The notes under the pieces: model-generated | Database searches by the model: none | What the model saw: only the letters and a program-made list of their open reading frames with translations | Told to the model about the DNA's origin: nothing | Program-made: the position numbers and the translations under genes | Shown here: positions 9,089 through 16,862 of the stretch, piece after piece | Position numbering within the stretch: position 1 is the first letter of the stretch | Layout of the letters: each line of letters opens with the position of its first letter | From: Nocardia inohanensis NBRC 100128 | GTDB lineage: Bacteria > Actinomycetota > Actinomycetes > Mycobacteriales > Mycobacteriaceae | Length of the DNA stretch: 64,000 nt | Assembly: GCF_001612945.1 (NCBI RefSeq) | Contig: NZ_BDBK01000001.1 | Coordinates: 1,178,001 to 1,242,000 of the forward strand | Direction of reading: 5' to 3'

Positions 9089-10134
9089 GCGACGTGACCG
9101 AGCAGGCCGTCCCCGCGACGGCCGCCGAAACCCAGCCGATGCTGGGCTTCCAGGCGCTGGGCAGCGCGTTGGACGATGCGCTGGAGCGTGATCCGGCGGT
9201 ATTCCTGCTGGGGGAGGACATCGCCGATCCGGGCGGCGGGGTGTTCAAGGTGAGCGCGGGATTGTCCACCAAATACGGTGCGCATCGGGTGCGGGCCACG
9301 CCGATCAGCGAACAGGCGATCATGGGCGCGGCCATCGGCGCGGCGGTGGCGGGTATGCGGCCGGTCGCGGAGATCATGCTGATGGATTTCCTGGCCGTGT
9401 GCATGGACCAGCTGTCCAACCATGCCGCCAAATTGCGCTACATGTCCGGCGGGCAGACCAGCGTTCCGCTCACCGTGCGCTGCGCGGCCGGGGCCGGAAT
9501 GCAGTTCGGTGCCCAGCATTCGGAGATGCTGGAAGCCTGGCTCACCCATGTGCCCGGGCTCAAGGTGGTGGTGCCGAGCAATCCCGCCGACGCCAAGGGG
9601 CTGCTCACCGCGGCCATCTTCGATCCGGATCCGGTGGTGGTGATCGAACAGAGCCTGCTGTATTTCGCGCCGCCGCAACCGGTTCCGGTCGGGCATCACG
9701 TGGTGCCGCTCGGAGTGGCGGCGACGCCGCGACCGGGGCGCGACATCACGCTGATCTCCTACGGGCGGCAGGTGCACGACGCCCTGGCCGCCGCGCAGGT
9801 GCTGGCCGCGGACGGGATCGAGGCCGAGGTCATCGATCTGCGTTCGCTGGTGCCCCTCGACGAGCGGGCGGTGCTGGAATCGGTGGCGCGCACCCGGCAC
9901 GCGGTGGTGGTGCACGAAGCGGTGCGCCGCACTGGTTTCGGCGCGGAGCTGGCTGCTCTGATCAGCGAACAGCTCTTCGACGAGCTGGGTGCGCCGGTGG
10001 CGCGGGTGACGGGCGCGAATACGCCGGTCCCGTACGCCAAGCCCTTGGAAGACGCCTTCCTGCCGAATCCGGATGCCATCGTGGCGGCGGTGCGGGCCAC
10101 GCTGGCGCGCTCACGCGTGCGCGTGGCGGGCTGA
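9085..10134 (+). CDS. 2-oxoacid/acetoin dehydrogenase E1, beta subunit
   Basis: A 349-residue transketolase-like E1 beta chain (AcoB/PdhB/BkdB type). The pyrimidine-binding domain (FLLGEDIADPGGGVFK..., TPISEQAIMGAAIGAA) is followed by the C-terminal transketolase domain (about 215-345). Its ATG overlaps the E1 alpha stop (ATGA), consistent with a 1:1 heterodimer. The N-terminal 20 residues (Ala/Thr rich) look dispensable. The family cannot be split into pyruvate, branched-chain or acetoin specificity by eye. Confidence 0.93.
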   Translation: MSDVTEQAVPATAAETQPMLGFQALGSALDDALERDPAVFLLGEDIADPGGGVFKVSAGLSTKYGAHRVRATPISEQAIMGAAIGAAVAGMRPVAEIMLMDFLAVCMDQLSNHAAKLRYMSGGQTSVPLTVRCAAGAGMQFGAQHSEMLEAWLTHVPGLKVVVPSNPADAKGLLTAAIFDPDPVVVIEQSLLYFAPPQPVPVGHHVVPLGVAATPRPGRDITLISYGRQVHDALAAAQVLAADGIEAEVIDLRSLVPLDERAVLESVARTRHAVVVHEAVRRTGFGAELAALISEQLFDELGAPVARVTGANTPVPYAKPLEDAFLPNPDAIVAAVRATLARSRVRVAG

Positions 10135-10146
10135 GGGAGACCGGCG

Positions 10147-11730
10147 TTGGCATATGGTCTGGCAGCGGCCGCGCTCCGAGACCCGGCCGGTGTCGCCGTC
10201 ACCGACGGCGACACCGAATGGACTTGGCCGCAATTGAATTCGATGGTGAACCGGCTGGCGGGCTGGTTGCTCACCGCCGGCATCGGCGACGGGCAGCGGG
10301 TCGCGGTGATGGCGGAGAACAGCACCTTCACCGCACTCGCGCACCTGGCCGTCACCTTCGCGGGCAAATCCGTGGTGCCGGTGAATTTCCAGCTGACCCC
10401 CGATGAAGTGCGGCATCTGCTCACCGATGGTGACGTGCACACTGTCCTGTGCAGCGCTCGGACGGCGCCGATCGCCCGCGCGGCCTCGGCGAAGGTCCGT
10501 GTGATCGCCTGGGGGACAACCGGTGTCGCGGGGGATGCGAGCCGGGGCATCGAACCGCTGGAAGCGGTTCTCGAGAACCGGCCCGACAGTGAGATCTCCG
10601 AACTGATCGCTCCGGCTCCGCCGCTGTACTACACCTCGGGCACCACCGGCCTGCCCAAAGGCGTGCAACTGCCGGAACAGATGTTCCCCGGCGGCGATTC
10701 GATGGCCGAGCACGTGCGCCGCATCGAGCAGTCGCCGGTGCGGCCGGCCGGCAAACACCTCATCGTCGGCCCCATGCACCACACGGGACCGATCGGCGGC
10801 GTGCGCGGGCTCTGCGCAGGAACGCCTTTGGTCATCCTGCGCAAGTTCGACGCCGAGGAACTGCTGCGGCTGATCGAGCAGCATCGCGTAGAGAGCACCA
10901 TGATGGTGCCCACCCACTTCGCGCGCCTACTGGCGCTGCCCGAGGCGACCCGCGCCCGCTACGACATTTCGAGCGTGACCTCCATCGTGCACACCGGCGC
11001 ACCCTGTCCGATCCACATCAAACGCGCCATGATCGACTGGTTCGGCCCGGTCGTGCGAGAAGCCTACGGCTCCACCGAAGTCGGCACCGTCACCTTCATC
11101 TCCGCCGAGGAATGGCTGGCGCACCCCGGTTCGGTCGGGCAGGTGCTGCCCGGCTACGAACTGACCATTCGCGACGAATCCGGTGCGGTGCTGCCCGCCG
11201 GTGAAGCCGGACTGGTGTGCGTGCGCTCCACCATCGGCGCACATCCCGAGTATCACAACGACCCGGACAAAACGCGGCGCAGCTACATCGCCGAGGACGT
11301 CTTCGTGATCGGCGAAATCGGCCATCTCGACGCGGACGGCTACCTCTACCTGACCGACCGTGCCTCGGACATGGTGGTCAGCGGCGGCGTCAACATCTAC
11401 CCGGCGGAGTCGGAGGCGGTCCTGCGCACCCATCCCGGCGTCGCCGACGTAGCGGTGATCGGCATTCCCGACACCGACCTGGGTGAGCGGCTGTGCGCGT
11501 TGGTGGTGCCCGCCCGGCCCACCTCGCTCCCGGCCGAATCCCGCCCGACCGCTGACGAACTCGTGGCGTGGTGCCGGGACCGGCTCGCGCACTACAAGTG
11601 CCCGAGCCTGATCGAGTTCGTCGACACCGACATCCGCACCGCCATGGGCAAAGTCGACAAGCGGCGACTCCGCGAGCGGTACCTGATCGCGCACCCCATG
11701 CCCGCCAACAGCTCGGGAGCCCCACGATGA
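10147..11730 (+). CDS. AMP-dependent acyl-CoA synthetase (FadD-like)
   Basis: A 527-residue adenylate-forming enzyme. The phosphate-binding loop YYTSGTTGLPKGV is at 161-173, the YGSTEVG motif near 305, the hinge TDRASDMVVSGGVNIYPAE near 410, and the C-terminal catalytic lysine lies in TAMGKVDKR. It should activate a carboxylic acid to its CoA thioester, the entry to the beta-oxidation-like genes that follow. The start is TTG 10147, preceded by AGGGAGA. The stop overlaps the start of the next gene by 4 bp. Confidence 0.94.
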   Translation: MAYGLAAAALRDPAGVAVTDGDTEWTWPQLNSMVNRLAGWLLTAGIGDGQRVAVMAENSTFTALAHLAVTFAGKSVVPVNFQLTPDEVRHLLTDGDVHTVLCSARTAPIARAASAKVRVIAWGTTGVAGDASRGIEPLEAVLENRPDSEISELIAPAPPLYYTSGTTGLPKGVQLPEQMFPGGDSMAEHVRRIEQSPVRPAGKHLIVGPMHHTGPIGGVRGLCAGTPLVILRKFDAEELLRLIEQHRVESTMMVPTHFARLLALPEATRARYDISSVTSIVHTGAPCPIHIKRAMIDWFGPVVREAYGSTEVGTVTFISAEEWLAHPGSVGQVLPGYELTIRDESGAVLPAGEAGLVCVRSTIGAHPEYHNDPDKTRRSYIAEDVFVIGEIGHLDADGYLYLTDRASDMVVSGGVNIYPAESEAVLRTHPGVADVAVIGIPDTDLGERLCALVVPARPTSLPAESRPTADELVAWCRDRLAHYKCPSLIEFVDTDIRTAMGKVDKRRLRERYLIAHPMPANSSGAPR

Positions 11731-13136
11731 TCGATGCGCCACCGCTGTTCGAATTCGCCGCCGAGCATCGCGCCCTGCGCGAGCTATTGCGGCAATGCTT
11801 CACCACGACCGGCGAAGCCGAGCCGGTCGGCTGGCGACGGATCGCCGCGTCCGTCGGCGTCGGTGAACTCCTGTTCGGCACCGATGGCGGTGAATACCTG
11901 GGCACCGCAATAGATCTCGCGATCCTTGCGGAGGAAGCGGGTGCGGCGCTGTATTCGGGTCCGCTGCTGTCGGCGGCGATCGCAGGCGCGCTCGCCGAGG
12001 CGGTGGGCGACGAGGGGTGGCCCGCCGTCTCCGCATTACGCTCCGGCGCGGTCGGTGCGGCCGTGGCCGGGGGGCTGATCGTCGGGGAGGAAATGCCGGT
12101 GGCCACACTCCACGGTTTCGCGGAAACCGCGCGGATGAGCGGCCGTATCGACCCCATCTGGGATTGCGGCGAGCGCACACTGTTGCTCTGCGCGGTGCAC
12201 CCCCCTCTGGGCCGCCCCAGCGACGAGATGAGGCCCGGCGGAGCTTCGATGCCGCACAACCGCTGTGGCCGGGACGAGCCCGGTGCCCCATCGCAGCCGA
12301 AGATAACGACGGCGGCATCGGGTCGGCCACCACTGAGCCCTGCCCGAGGCATGCCCCGATTCGGATCGACTACGCGAGAGCATGAGCCGGGCGGTGATTC
12401 GGCAGCACTCGCCGCGCAAGCTGACGCCATGTGCGCGCCGCGAACCGCGTCGGGAACGCCAGCAGGCCGAATCGGACACGGGCCGAAGGGCCACCACGGT
12501 GATGAATTCACCGACCCGGCCGGTGGCTTCGCGGTGGCGGTGATCGACACGGCGGCAGCGGGTATCGCGGTCGCTCGACATGCGGGGCTGGATTTGTCTC
12601 GGACGTTCGGGCGGGCCGAGTGCTCGGGAGTTGAACCTGAGTTGGTGATCACCGGCGAGGCGGCTGACCGGGCGCTGGCGGCCATGCGTACCCGAGCCGA
12701 GTTGATGCTGGCCGCGGAATCGCTCGGGGTTGCGCAGCAGGTGTTGGACCGGACGGTCGAATACGTCGGTGGGCGTGTGCAATTCGGGCGCAGTATCGGC
12801 TCGTTTCAGGCGGTCAAGCATCGGCTGGCGGATTTGGTTTCGCAGGTGGAATTGGCACGGTCGGCGGTATACGGGACGGCGTGGGCGCTCACCGCGGATC
12901 CCGGGGCGGTGGAGACCCGGATCGATTCGGCGGTGGCGGCGGGGTTGGCCGGCGACGCGGCGGTCAGCGTTACGAAGGCGGCGGTGCAGTTGCACGGAGG
13001 TATAGCCATTACCTGGGAGCATTGGGCGCATCGGTACTTTCGGCGGGCGCATTCGGTGGCCGCGATGACCGGCGGCGGTGCGCGGTATCGGCGGCAGGTG
13101 GCCGAGCTGGTCGATCGACGGGATGGCCGGTCGTGA
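11727..13136 (+). CDS. acyl-CoA dehydrogenase family protein with an internal insert
   Basis: A 469-residue acyl-CoA dehydrogenase homologue, about 100 residues longer than its short-type relatives. The N-terminal half (1-157) and the C-terminal half (263-469, with GRVQFGRSIGSFQAVKHRLAD and the ITWEHWAHRY end) read as one family, but residues about 158-262 are Pro/Gly/Arg rich, contain no recognisable fold and interrupt the central beta domain. With the next gene it probably forms a heteromeric dehydrogenase of the kind known for steroid side chains (ChsE1-ChsE2). Whether this copy still folds is open. Confidence 0.85.
   Translation: MIDAPPLFEFAAEHRALRELLRQCFTTTGEAEPVGWRRIAASVGVGELLFGTDGGEYLGTAIDLAILAEEAGAALYSGPLLSAAIAGALAEAVGDEGWPAVSALRSGAVGAAVAGGLIVGEEMPVATLHGFAETARMSGRIDPIWDCGERTLLLCAVHPPLGRPSDEMRPGGASMPHNRCGRDEPGAPSQPKITTAASGRPPLSPARGMPRFGSTTREHEPGGDSAALAAQADAMCAPRTASGTPAGRIGHGPKGHHGDEFTDPAGGFAVAVIDTAAAGIAVARHAGLDLSRTFGRAECSGVEPELVITGEAADRALAAMRTRAELMLAAESLGVAQQVLDRTVEYVGGRVQFGRSIGSFQAVKHRLADLVSQVELARSAVYGTAWALTADPGAVETRIDSAVAAGLAGDAAVSVTKAAVQLHGGIAITWEHWAHRYFRRAHSVAAMTGGGARYRRQVAELVDRRDGRS
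12198..12512. other. putative in-frame insert within the acyl-CoA dehydrogenase gene
   Basis: About 315 bp whose translation does not fit the surrounding acyl-CoA dehydrogenase. The flanking sequences read on naturally if it is removed (LLLCAV joined to GGFAVAVIDT). Length is close to a multiple of three and the frame is kept. Base use is less codon-biased than the neighbours. I found no clear terminal inverted repeats or target duplication, so the exact ends are estimates. It may be a dispersed non-coding repeat that landed in frame, or a lineage-specific loop. Confidence 0.5.
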
Positions 13137-14377
13137 GCGGCGGGATGCTCGCGGAATTCGAGCGCGAGGTCGAACGGTGGGTGCGTGGCAAGCTGCCACC
13201 GAAGTGGTTGGCGGCCATCGAGTCCGGTGATTCCGATGCCGAGCCGGCGCTCGGCGACCCGGGGGCCGCGCGCGACTGGTTCGAGGCATTGGGTGCGCGC
13301 GGCTGGACGGTGCCGCATTGGGCGGTCGAGGACGGTGGGGCGGGGCTGGATGCGGACCGGGCCGGGGTGGTGGGTGCCGTGCTGGCGCGCTATCGGGCCG
13401 ACTTGCCGGCGCATCATTTCGTGCCGATCACCTTGGTGGGGCCGGGCATCAGGAGTTGGGGTACGGCCGAACAGCGGGCGCGATATCTGCCGGGGATCGT
13501 CTCGGGCGCGGATATGTGGTGTCAGTTGTTCAGTGAACCCGGCGCGGGTTCGGATCTGGCGTCGCTGTCCACGCGGGCGGTGGCCACCGATGACGGGCAT
13601 TGGATTGTCAACGGGCAGAAGGTGTGGAGTTCGTTCGCGAACCTCTCGCGGTACGGGCTGCTGCTGGCGCGCACCGATCCGGATCGGCCCAAGAATGCCG
13701 GGATCACGTGCTTCCTGCTGGATATGCGGCTGCCCGGGGTGACCGTGCGGCCACTGCGGCAGATCACCGGGGGCGCGCATTTCTGCGAAGTGTTCCTCGA
13801 TGACGTGATCGTGCCCGACAGTGCCCGGCTGGGGCCGTTGCACGAGGGCTGGCGGGTGGCGTTGTCGGCGTTGAACTCCGAACGCTCGGGGCTGTCCGGG
13901 GGCTCCGAGGTGGGCGGTCTCGCGCTCGAACCGGTGCTCGAACTGGCTCGCGTCTCCGGGCAGTGGCGGCGGGAATCGGTGCGGGACCGGTTGGCCGGGA
14001 TGATCGCCACGGAACGGGCGCTGGCGCTGACCAACCTTCGATTGCGCGCCGAGGCAACGCATTCCGGTGCCGGAGTGAAAGGGTCGATCACCAAGCTCGT
14101 GCAATCGGAGCTGTCGCAGCGGCTGGCCGAGATCCGTTTCGAGCTCGCCGGCCCGGGCGCGGCGTACTGGAGCGACGACGAGGCCGTGGTCGCCGCCGAC
14201 CCCGGAGCCGAGCCGATGGGGCCGGAAGCCTTCGGGCTGTTGGACAGCCGACGGTTCACCATCGCCGGCGGTACCTCGGAGATCCAGCGCAACATCATCG
14301 CCGAACGCGTGCTCGGTCTGGATCGTGAGCCCGACCCCGATCGGGGCCGCCCGTGGCGAGAGCTGCGCCGTGGCTGA
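13133..14377 (+). CDS. acyl-CoA dehydrogenase
   Basis: A 414-residue acyl-CoA dehydrogenase with the FAD/substrate signature FSEPGAGSDL (133-142), VNGQKVWSS (159-167) and the C-terminal GGTSEIQRN (379-387). The catalytic glutamate of medium-chain enzymes (EGT) is glycine here (GGT), so the base must come from another position or from the partner subunit. The GTG at 13133 overlaps the stop of the previous dehydrogenase by 4 bp, supporting a two-subunit enzyme. It would introduce the alpha-beta double bond into the CoA ester. Confidence 0.94.
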   Translation: MSGGMLAEFEREVERWVRGKLPPKWLAAIESGDSDAEPALGDPGAARDWFEALGARGWTVPHWAVEDGGAGLDADRAGVVGAVLARYRADLPAHHFVPITLVGPGIRSWGTAEQRARYLPGIVSGADMWCQLFSEPGAGSDLASLSTRAVATDDGHWIVNGQKVWSSFANLSRYGLLLARTDPDRPKNAGITCFLLDMRLPGVTVRPLRQITGGAHFCEVFLDDVIVPDSARLGPLHEGWRVALSALNSERSGLSGGSEVGGLALEPVLELARVSGQWRRESVRDRLAGMIATERALALTNLRLRAEATHSGAGVKGSITKLVQSELSQRLAEIRFELAGPGAAYWSDDEAVVAADPGAEPMGPEAFGLLDSRRFTIAGGTSEIQRNIIAERVLGLDREPDPDRGRPWRELRRG

Positions 14378-14780
14378 CTCGACAGCGGATGGAACCGCCA
14401 TGAACGCGGCTGTAGCGCAGGCGAACTCGCGGCGCTGTCACACCGTGACGGTGCGGCCCTCCGGTATCCGGTTCTCCGCCCGCCCGGGGCAACCGATCAT
14501 GACCGCCGGGGTGGCGGCGGGCTATCGCTGGCCGACCGTCTGCGGCGGCAAGGGGGATTGCCGGGTGTGCTTCGTCGAGGTACTCGAACATCCAGAATGC
14601 CTGTCGGCCCCCGAAGCCATCGAGGCACAAGCCATTACCGAACTGAGCGCCACCCTCGGCCGCAGATCCGGACCGGTCCGGCTGGCATGCCAAGCCGCGG
14701 TGTACGGCGACGTGGTGGTGCACAAACGCGGGGTTCGTCCCGCACCCCGCAATGACAGTGGAGGAGGTGACCGGTCATGA
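14370..14780 (+). CDS. 2Fe-2S ferredoxin
   Basis: A 136-residue plant/adrenodoxin-type ferredoxin. Cluster ligands C58-x5-C64-x2-C67 (in CGGKGDCRVC) and C107 are in the expected spacing. A GTG at 14370 overlaps the previous stop by 8 bp; an ATG at 14400 behind GGATGGA is an equally good start and would shorten the protein by ten residues. It is a likely electron donor to the Rieske oxygenase or the P450, but the matching reductase is not in the operon. Confidence 0.88.
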   Translation: MADSTADGTAMNAAVAQANSRRCHTVTVRPSGIRFSARPGQPIMTAGVAAGYRWPTVCGGKGDCRVCFVEVLEHPECLSAPEAIEAQAITELSATLGRRSGPVRLACQAAVYGDVVVHKRGVRPAPRNDSGGGDRS

Positions 14781-15205
14781 CAGCCAGGCCGATCGATCCG
14801 GAAATCATGGAACTGGACGAGAACGGGCTCCGATTGCTCGGCTGCCGATGCGCCACCTGCGGCGAAACGAACTTCCCGCCCCAGGACTCGTGCCGGCGGT
14901 GCGGCGGAACCGACACCGGCACAGTGCGTCTGGCGACCGAAGGAGTGCTCTGGAGCTGGACGGTACAGCGGTTTCAGCCACCGAGCCCACCGTATGTCCG
15001 GCGCGCCGAGGAGTTCGCGGCGTTCGGGGTGGGCTATGTGGAGCTGCCCGGCGAGGTGATCGTCGAAGCCCTGCTGACCGAAGCCGACGCCGCGAAACTG
15101 CGGATCGGCATGCCGATGCGGGTGACCGCGCTCGAAGTGCTCACGCACTGTGGCGAACCGGCGACCACCTTCGCCTTCGCTCCCGTCCCGGAAGGAGGTC
15201 GGTGA
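14777..15205 (+). CDS. Zn-ribbon/OB-fold (DUF35) protein
   Basis: A 142-residue DUF35 protein. An N-terminal rubredoxin-like zinc ribbon is formed by C25-x2-C28 and C39-x2-C42, followed by an OB-fold (about residues 55-140). Such proteins bind CoA esters and partner with thiolase-like aldolases (Ltp2 with ChsH2 in steroid side-chain degradation) or with MaoC hydratases. Here it lies directly before the thiolase-like gene and overlaps the ferredoxin stop (ATGA). It is probably a structural subunit of that enzyme. Confidence 0.9.
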   Translation: MTARPIDPEIMELDENGLRLLGCRCATCGETNFPPQDSCRRCGGTDTGTVRLATEGVLWSWTVQRFQPPSPPYVRRAEEFAAFGVGYVELPGEVIVEALLTEADAAKLRIGMPMRVTALEVLTHCGEPATTFAFAPVPEGGR

Positions 15206-16353
15206 TGGTGAACGAGGTCGCCGTGATCGGCATCGGGTGCACCCCGTTCGGGCGCTACCAGGACACCACCGTGCGGCGCGAAGCCGTGCGAGCCATCGGG
15301 CTGGCGCTCGCGGACGCCTCGGTGGCATGGCGCGATATCGACTACGCGGTCGGCGGCAGCATGTCCGCCGGACCCGCCGACACCCTGGTTTCGGAGCTGG
15401 GGCTGACCGGGGTGCCGTTCCTCAACGTGTTCAACGGTTGTGCCACGGGCAGTAGTTCGCTGAGTTCCGCCGTGCACGCGATCGCGGCCGGTGTCGCGGA
15501 ACTGGCGCTGGTCGTCGGATTCGATTCCCATCCGCGCGGCGCGTTCGCCATCCGGGCCGAGGAGATGGGATTGGGTCAATGGTACGGCGCCACCGGCCTG
15601 GCCATGACATCCCAGTTCTTCGCATTGAAGATCCAGCGCTACCTGCACGAGCACGCGCTGCCGCCCCGGTTGCTGACCACGGTGGCGGCCAAGGCATTCC
15701 GCAACGGCTCGTCGAACCCGAACGCGTGGCGGCGTAAGGCGTTGTCGGAGCAGGAAATCGACAATTCGCTGCTGCTGAGTGACCCGCTGCGCCAGTACAT
15801 GCTGTGCTCGCCCGGTGACGGTGCGACCGCGCTGGTGCTCTGTAATGCCGAACACGCCAGGCGATATCGGCCGGACCCGGTCTATGTGGCCGCGACCGCG
15901 GTGCGTACCCGCAAGCCGGGATCGTTCGAGGTGCTCAGCCCGTCGCTGTCGATCGAGCGCGGCGACAGCCCGACGGTGGACGCCGCCCGGGCCGCGTTCG
16001 AGCTGGCCGGAATCGGTCCCGCCGACGTCGATGTCGCACAACTCCAGGACACAGACGCGGGCGCGGAACTCATTCATATGGCCGAGACCGGTTTGTGCGC
16101 GCACGGGGAGCAGACCGAACTGATCGACAACGGCGTCACCGAGATCGGCGGGGCGCTGCCGGTCAATACCGACGGCGGCTGCCTGGCCAACGGGGAACCC
16201 ATCGGCGCGTCGGGGCTGCGGCAGATCCACGAGAACGTGCTGCAACTGCGCGGCGCCGCGGGGGCGCGCCAGGTGCCCGGCCGGCCCGCGGTCGCGTTCT
16301 CCCACGTCTACGGTGCGCCCGGGCTCAGCGGCTGCACGGTGCTCACCCGGTGA
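15205..16353 (+). CDS. thiolase-like protein (SCP-x/Ltp2 type), probable aldolase or lyase partner of DUF35
   Basis: A 382-residue thiolase-fold protein. The nucleophile position is kept (C79 in NGCATGSSS), but the second-half histidine motif GHPxGASG reads GEPIGASG (Glu331) and the last cysteine motif is replaced by YGAPGLSG. Loss of these bases is typical of SCP-x thiolase-like aldolases rather than true thiolases. With the preceding DUF35 protein it may carry out a retro-aldol cleavage. ATG 15205 is preferred to GTG 15202 because AAGGAGG lies 6 nt before it. Confidence 0.88.
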   Translation: MVNEVAVIGIGCTPFGRYQDTTVRREAVRAIGLALADASVAWRDIDYAVGGSMSAGPADTLVSELGLTGVPFLNVFNGCATGSSSLSSAVHAIAAGVAELALVVGFDSHPRGAFAIRAEEMGLGQWYGATGLAMTSQFFALKIQRYLHEHALPPRLLTTVAAKAFRNGSSNPNAWRRKALSEQEIDNSLLLSDPLRQYMLCSPGDGATALVLCNAEHARRYRPDPVYVAATAVRTRKPGSFEVLSPSLSIERGDSPTVDAARAAFELAGIGPADVDVAQLQDTDAGAELIHMAETGLCAHGEQTELIDNGVTEIGGALPVNTDGGCLANGEPIGASGLRQIHENVLQLRGAAGARQVPGRPAVAFSHVYGAPGLSGCTVLTR

Positions 16354-16571
16354 GCGGACCGGTGGCGAGGGAAGTGGCGGTGGATCGCGAACTCTGTGTC
16401 GGGCACGGCATCTGCGAATCGCTCGCCGCCGAGCTGTTCACCGTCGGCGATGACGGCACCGTGCACACGCCGGGCGGTGCGATCCCGCCGGAACTCACCG
16501 GCGCGGCGGAGGCGGCGGTGGCTGGTTGCCCGAGCCGGGCACTGCGCCTGGTTCCTGGAAAAACTCGGTAA
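16350..16571 (+). CDS. 3Fe-4S-type ferredoxin
   Basis: A 73-residue small ferredoxin like those that serve actinobacterial P450s. Cys16, Cys22 and Cys60 are present; the spot of the second cysteine in a 4Fe-4S cluster is occupied by His19 (C-x2-H-x2-C), which points to a 3Fe-4S or variant cluster. GTG 16350 overlaps the previous stop. It is the natural electron donor candidate for the P450 at 4437. Confidence 0.9.
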   Translation: MSGPVAREVAVDRELCVGHGICESLAAELFTVGDDGTVHTPGGAIPPELTGAAEAAVAGCPSRALRLVPGKTR

Positions 16572-16585
16572 GGAAAGCGAATTCG

Positions 16586-16816
16586 ATGGAAATCAAGATG
16601 CCCAAGCTCGACGTGTCGATGACCGAGGGCACCTTCATGGGCTGGCTGGTGCCCGACGGCGGCAGCGTCGAAGCGGGGGAGCCGCTGTACTCGGTCGGCA
16701 CCGACAAAGTCGAGACCGAGATCCCCTCCCCGGCCGACGGCGTGCTGCGCTACGGCGCCGCCGAGCAGGACACCGACTATCCCGTCGGCACCACGCTGGG
16801 CGTCCTCGATCTGTAA
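16586..16816 (+). CDS. free-standing lipoyl (biotinyl/lipoyl attachment) domain protein
   Basis: A 76-residue protein that is nothing but a lipoyl domain: EIKMPKLDVSMTEG at the start, and the lipoylation site GTDKVETEI with Lys41 at the hairpin turn. It resembles the first 75 residues of an E2 acyltransferase, but has no subunit-binding or catalytic domain. Together with E1 alpha and beta at 8096-10134 it suggests that the acyl or reducing equivalents are carried by a mobile lipoyl protein. No E2 catalytic domain or E3 is in the window. AAGGAAAG precedes the ATG. Confidence 0.92.
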   Translation: MEIKMPKLDVSMTEGTFMGWLVPDGGSVEAGEPLYSVGTDKVETEIPSPADGVLRYGAAEQDTDYPVGTTLGVLDL

Positions 16817-16862
16817 GTCCCGCGGTCGATCCGGGCCGCGGTAGCGAGAAGGAAAGTTCGAC

